Origin: Cacajao melanocephalus
Taxonomy: Eukaryota > Chordata > Mammalia > Primates > Pitheciidae
Assembly (NCBI GenBank): GCA_963573385.1
Contig: CAUYLG010062914.1
Span: 62,001 to 126,000 of the forward strand
DNA length: 64,000 bases
Reading direction: 5' to 3'
Below the pieces are notes generated by a model that had not been told where the DNA came from, did no database searches, and was given only the letters and a program-made list of their open reading frames with translations. This document shows positions 58,079 through 64,000 of this stretch, piece by piece. The position numbers and the translations under genes were made by a program. Each line of letters starts with the position of its first letter. The first letter of the stretch is position 1.

Positions 58079-58986
58079 AGCAGCTTTTTTTTTTTTAACT
58101 TTTATTTTAGGTTTGGAGGTTAACATGTAAAAGAGAAATAAGATCCTTTTTGGATAAGAAAATGTTGAGGGAATTCATTACTACCAGACTTGCCTTACAA
58201 AAGATGTTCAAAGGAACACTAAGTATAGAAAGGAAAGACCGCTACCAGCTAACACAAAAATACACTTAGACACACAGACCAGAGTTGCTGTAAAGCAACT
58301 ACACAAACAAACCAACATAATAACCAGCTAATAGCACAATGACAGGATAAAATTCACATATCAATACTAACCTTGAATATAAACAAGCTAAATGCCCCCA
58401 CTTAAAAGGAACGCAGTGGCAAGCTGGATAAAAAAGCAAAACCCACTGGTATGCTGTTTTCAAGAGATCCATCTCACATGTAATGACGCCCATGCATTCA
58501 AAATAAAGGGATAGAGGAAAATCTACCAAGCAAATGGAAAACAGAAAAAAAAAAGAAAAAAAACAAGGGTTACAATCCTAATTTCAGAAAAGAACAGATT
58601 TCAAATGAACAAAGATTAAAAAAAAAGACAAATAAGGGCATTACATAATGGTAATGGGCTCAATTCAAGAAGATCTAACTATCCTAAATATATATGCACC
58701 CAACACAGGAGCACCCAGATTCATAAAACAAGCTCTTAAAGACCTACAAAGAGAGACAGAGTCCCACACAATAATAGTGAGAGACTTCAACATTCCACTG
58801 ACAGTATTAGACAAATCATTGAGGCAAAAAGTTAACAAAGATATTCAGGACTTAAACTCGACATTGGACCAAATTGATCTAATAGACCTTTTAAGAACTC
58901 TCCACCCTAAAACAACAGAATATATATTCTACTCATTGCCACATGATACATACTCTAAAATTGACCACATAATTGTAAGCAGCTTT
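58079..58986 (-). mobile_element. Twin-primed (5'-inverted) L1 insertion
   Basis: Left to right: a 9-bp agcagcttt (58079-58087), a T-run and the antisense last bases of an L1 (58097-58128, ttttattttaggtttggagg), then an L1 segment in the opposite, + orientation (58129-58977) running from the end of ORF1 through the ORF1/ORF2 spacer into the ORF2 endonuclease domain (frame at 58648 includes IYAPNTGAPRFIKQ), then agcagcttt again (58978-58986). A short 3' piece plus an inverted 5' piece between target duplicates is the standard product of twin priming. The copy is truncated and mutated, with stops. Confidence 0.85.
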
Positions 58987-59346
58987 CATATTGCCTCTAG
59001 CTCCACTTTATATTTACTAATTTAAAATGTTCGGAATACATGATTCTTTTAAGGTTGATTGAACTGCAGAGTTCAGTAAGATTTGTGGATCTCTAGACAA
59101 ATTCTATAGAAATGGTCTCCATCTTTGCCTCCAGTGCCAAAGATCACCTCATGGTGATCTTCATGAGGCAGCCAATTCTTTTGGATAATTTCATTTTCAA
59201 GAATTTCTTCCTTTCTTTGACCAAATGCTTGTCTCCCTTTAACTTCCATTCACTAATGCTATTATAGATCTCTACAGCCCACAGATAACCTAAAAGCTTA
59301 GTTACCCCATGTCTCTCTATTTAAGTGTGGCCATTCTCTTCTTTAG

Positions 59347-60784
<1,438 letters not shown>

Positions 60785-61844
60785 TGATGCATAATAATCA
60801 TTGTTAAGATTATTATACCTACATGCATTTTCTTCTGGAAATGTGTTAATAGTTCAGAAATATTGTATATTAATTATAGCACTCAATGACGAAATGATAT
60901 GTATTAATATTTTACTTTATGAAAAGAGAAACATTAAGTCCAGAGATGAAGTGGTTTATCAAAGCTTGAAGTGCCAATGACTCTCATATCTGAATTGAAG
61001 CTAAGAACCATACCAACTTGCAAAACTGAAGCAATTTTTACCTTCTTTCTAGGTTCAGTCACACATTTTGCAAGTTTGAATGCCCTGCAAATGGGATTGG
61101 CTTTAATATTTTTTTGGAGTAAAATAAGCATTTTAGAATAAAATGGATCCAGTCAGTAAAATTAATGACTGGAAAACCTGTGGTTCAGATATTTAAGGAA
61201 GATAGATTTGCTTTTCTATTATTTATTTCCATTGCCTCTTATGCCTATCAGTAAGCTATTACCAGTTACCAGGAAAAAGAATCAACTCACTTTATATGAT
61301 ATTTGCCTCTGAGTTTATCTTTGACTTCAGGCTTATAGTGGGGCTGCTAGGGGCAGTGGTAAATGCAACTTCTCCACAGTAGAAACAGGCACACCCTTAG
61401 GAATAAGGCAGGTACTTCTGGGACAACTAAAAATGGTTTATATATGTTTCAGAAAACAATGCTACAAGTATACTTCATGTTACAAACTTGTCAATCAAAA
61501 ATAATCCCATGATAGCTCTGCTGCACAATTTGGGAAGCTCCTGCCATACATTTATTCTTTCATTGCCAGATTTAATTATGTCCTTGCTTCCTCAGGATAA
61601 GAAGCAGGCATATGGGAAAGGTGTAATTACATTCCCATTGGTAGTGTAGTAATATTCCATGACAGAAAAATATAGCCACCATATGTTGTATTGTAAGTTA
61701 AAAAAAATTCCAAGCTTTTGGGACTATTCTCAGACTGAACTTGAAAAATGAAAAAATCTCTTAATATGCAGTGTTTCTAATGGCTTATTGTGGTAACATC
61801 AAGCTAGCTTCAGCAGCAGAGAACCTGGTTTCATTAAGAAATTA

Positions 61845-62345
61845 TAAAGACACATGCACACGTATGTTCATTGAAGCACTGTTTACAATAGCAAAGACCT
61901 GGAACCAACCCAGATGCCCATTGATGATAGATTGGACAAGGAAAATGTGGCACATATACACCATTGAATACTATGCAGCCATAAAAAACGATGAGTTTGT
62001 GTCCTTTGTAGGGACATGGGTGAATCTGGAAATCATCATTCTCAGCAAACTCACACAAGGATGGAAAATCAAACACCGTATGTTCTCACTCATAGGTGGG
62101 TGTTAAACAATGAGAACATATGGACATAGGGAGGGGAGCATCACACATTGGGGTCTGTTGGTGGGGGCTAGGGGAGGGACAGCGGGGGGTGGGGCAGTTA
62201 GGGAGGGATAACATGGGGAGAAATGCCAGATATAGGTGACGGGGGGGATAGAGGCAGCAAACCACATTGCCATGTATGTACCTATGCAACAATCCTGCGT
62301 GATCTTCACATGTACCCCAGAACCTAAAGGAAAATTTAAAAAATA
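61845..62345 (+). mobile_element. L1 3' end fragment (ORF2 C-terminus plus 3' UTR)
   Basis: It contains tataaagacacatgcacacg, tggaaccaacccagatgccc, atgtggcacatatacaccat, tactatgcagccataaaaaa, gtatgttctcactcataggt and acatgtaccccagaacctaa, in L1 order. The encoded remnant (WNQP...YYAAIKNDE) is the end of ORF2. Truncated at the 5' side. Confidence 0.93.
62163..62194 (+). repeat. G-rich tract with G-quadruplex pattern
   Basis: Within the L1 3' UTR, four or more G runs of at least three are separated by short loops. This is the polypurine tract typical of primate L1 3' UTRs. Confidence 0.8.
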
Positions 62346-62703
62346 TATAGACTTTTAAATTGCATGTAAAAATCCAATAATTCAATATGGCTGTCATTTT
62401 CAAATGAATGATGATTATTTCTGCTTTGGTCATGGTTCTGTTTCTATAGGACAAGATATAATTTACCACAAAAGTATGTTTCTTAAAAGCCTTCACTGTA
62501 TATAAAGCATCTACCCTAGAATTTTAATTAACATTTGAATAACAGCACTTGCTTTTCAGAATGAGACAAGGGAATAATAGGACATTTCCATATTCATTCT
62601 CCCAAAATAAGTTGGTTTTCCTGATTGCCAGATTCTCTTGGTGTGGTCTATTCTACTAGTGTGCTCAGCTTTTAAAATTTAGGGTCCTTGTTCTTGTTGA
62701 CAG

Positions 62704-62832
62704 ATGGAGGATGCACTGAAGGCAGCAGACACCATTGGCTACCCAGTAATGATCCGTTCTGCCTATGCTCTGGGCGGGTTAGGCTCAGGAATCTGTCCCA
62801 ATAGAGAGACTTTGATGGACCTCGGCACAAAG
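62704..62832 (+). CDS. CPS1: CPS1 exon 16 (residues 570-612), glycine-rich loop of ATP-grasp 1
   Basis: 129 nt, phase 0 at both ends, acceptor cttgttgacag and donor gtatgt. It encodes Met-Glu-Asp-Ala-Leu-Lys, then [20 protein letters not shown] (580-599). GGLGSG (593-598) is the flexible glycine-rich loop that covers ATP in this first, carboxyphosphate-forming ATP-grasp site. Residues 570 (Met) and 610 (Gly) differ from my memory of human (Ile, Ser). It is the last exon in the window. Confidence 0.97.
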
Positions 62833-64000
62833 GTATGTATTTTTGTAGGCAATATTCTTACCAACCAAAAAACCTGACTTGACATACCTTTTCAAATATA
62901 GAACGTTATATAGAAAAGAAATTACATTTTATTTATTAAATCATGATCATGTTCTCCAAAAGTGTCTTCCAAAAGATGACACTTTTGAGAGGGTAGTGCA
63001 GTGCAGCAGTTCATGCCAGGATGCAATGATAAGTCGCATGGTTCAAGGTAAACCAGTGGTCACTTTACCTCCATTCCCACGTTTATAGTACAATCTATTG
63101 ACTTCAGTGAGATGAACTTAATTCAACTCCAACTTCCTTTGTTTCACAATCTACTCCCAAATATTGGAAAAGGCTAAAATATGTTTTAGTGGTTAAGGAA
63201 AAATAGGACATAATGTCCTATTTTTAATTTTTTTTTTGAAATAATATGGCTGGCATGGATGACATCCAGAAAGTGAAGGAAAGCACATTGAGTAGTTTGG
63301 CTTTACTCAAAATTAAGGTGTTTAAAATATACACGGTATAAGCCTCTCAGTATAGTAAATGACTCAACTCCTCCAACTGCCATATACTCATAAAAACAGA
63401 GAGATTTGAATGTTTATAATTTATGTTCCATCAAAATCACTTTAACATATTAGTAACTACTTCTTTTCTTGAGTATTAGAAGAAAACTCTTGAGAAAAGT
63501 AAGATATGCTACAAAAACTAAATTAGAGGCTAATATAGAAAACAGTTTCCAGGAAAGCAGAGACTCTTGTCTGTACTCTATTTCCACAAAGTAGAACAGT
63601 GCATGGAAACACCAGGAACTCAATAATGTCTTTGAAGAATGAGTACATGTACAGCCAAGAAACCTGTGTAACTTATATGGCAGTCGTGGAAGTAAATTTG
63701 ACAGAATTACTGTGAGGGCTATTTTGGGGATGTTTTAGGAAATAGCTCAAGCACAGCTTACTGCTTTATCTTTACTTACTTTTTGAACTGAACTGAAATG
63801 AGACCCTTGAGTTGTTGACATAGGATTTTGAAAACAGATAGGTACAATTCAGCATATTTAAATAACTACAATGGCAGACTTACATATAAACAACTTGGGT
63901 TTCACTTTTCTAAAGTTGTGAAAATTACAAAAAAGGGAAACTTATCTAATATAAATGTTTCTTGTTTGCATTCTGGACATATGAATCATGTATTTAAAGC
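62833..64000 (+). other. CPS1: CPS1 intron 16 (partial)
   Basis: It begins with donor gtatgt and runs off the window edge; 1168 bases are visible with no exon or recognised repeat. Confidence 0.9.

Noticed and set aside
58648..59025. 125-codon frame resembling an endonuclease gene
   Set aside because: It is part of the truncated, inverted L1 ORF2 remnant, not a host gene.
62086..62496. 136-codon frame on the - strand with Pro-rich segment
   Set aside because: It is the antisense translation of the G-rich L1 3' UTR.

Overview
The window is eukaryotic, and it is best read as the 5' third of the CPS1 gene (mitochondrial carbamoyl-phosphate synthetase I, urea cycle) of a simian primate. It is AT-rich and almost entirely non-coding, with five Alu elements, L1/L2/MIR debris, CA/TA microsatellites and small coding islands bounded by GT...AG splice sites. 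Joined in order, 16 exons on the + strand give 1836 nt of continuous reading frame. They encode residues 1-612 of a protein whose family length is about 1500 residues. About 15 of the 612 residues differ from the human protein as I remember it. That argues for a monkey rather than a human or great ape; I lean to a New World monkey but cannot prove it.

Layout. Positions 1 to about 17,000 contain no protein gene: old repeats, unique AT-rich DNA, and a candidate liver enhancer at about 9,900-10,165. That enhancer candidate has a perfect C/EBP palindrome, a second C/EBP-like site, a FoxA site and a glucocorticoid-receptor-like 15-mer, about 7 kb upstream of exon 1. It resembles the distal glucocorticoid/cAMP response unit described for rat Cps1. 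The proximal promoter and 5' UTR lie at about 16,990-17,259. Exon 1 (mitochondrial transit peptide) is at 17,260-17,385, followed by a 15.8 kb first intron. Exons 2-16 are spread over 33,167-62,832. Intron 16 runs off the right edge, so the rest of the gene lies outside.

Protein organisation: transit peptide (1 to about 38); small-subunit N-terminal domain (about 40-218); class I glutaminase-like domain (about 219-404) in which the catalytic Cys is Ser294; pre-ATP-grasp domain of the first synthetase half (about 421-550); and the start of the first ATP-grasp domain (from about 551, with a glycine-rich loop at 593-598). The second ATP-grasp half and the N-acetylglutamate-binding C-terminal domain are not in this window.

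No undescribed multi-gene system is visible. The most interesting items are the distal regulatory cluster, a start-stop uORF and an alternative-isoform splice acceptor just before the start codon, two unexplained short local duplications (100 bp at 90% and about 135 bp at about 88% identity), a twin-primed L1 insertion with matching target duplications in intron 13, and an Alu whose tail became a TA/CA microsatellite.
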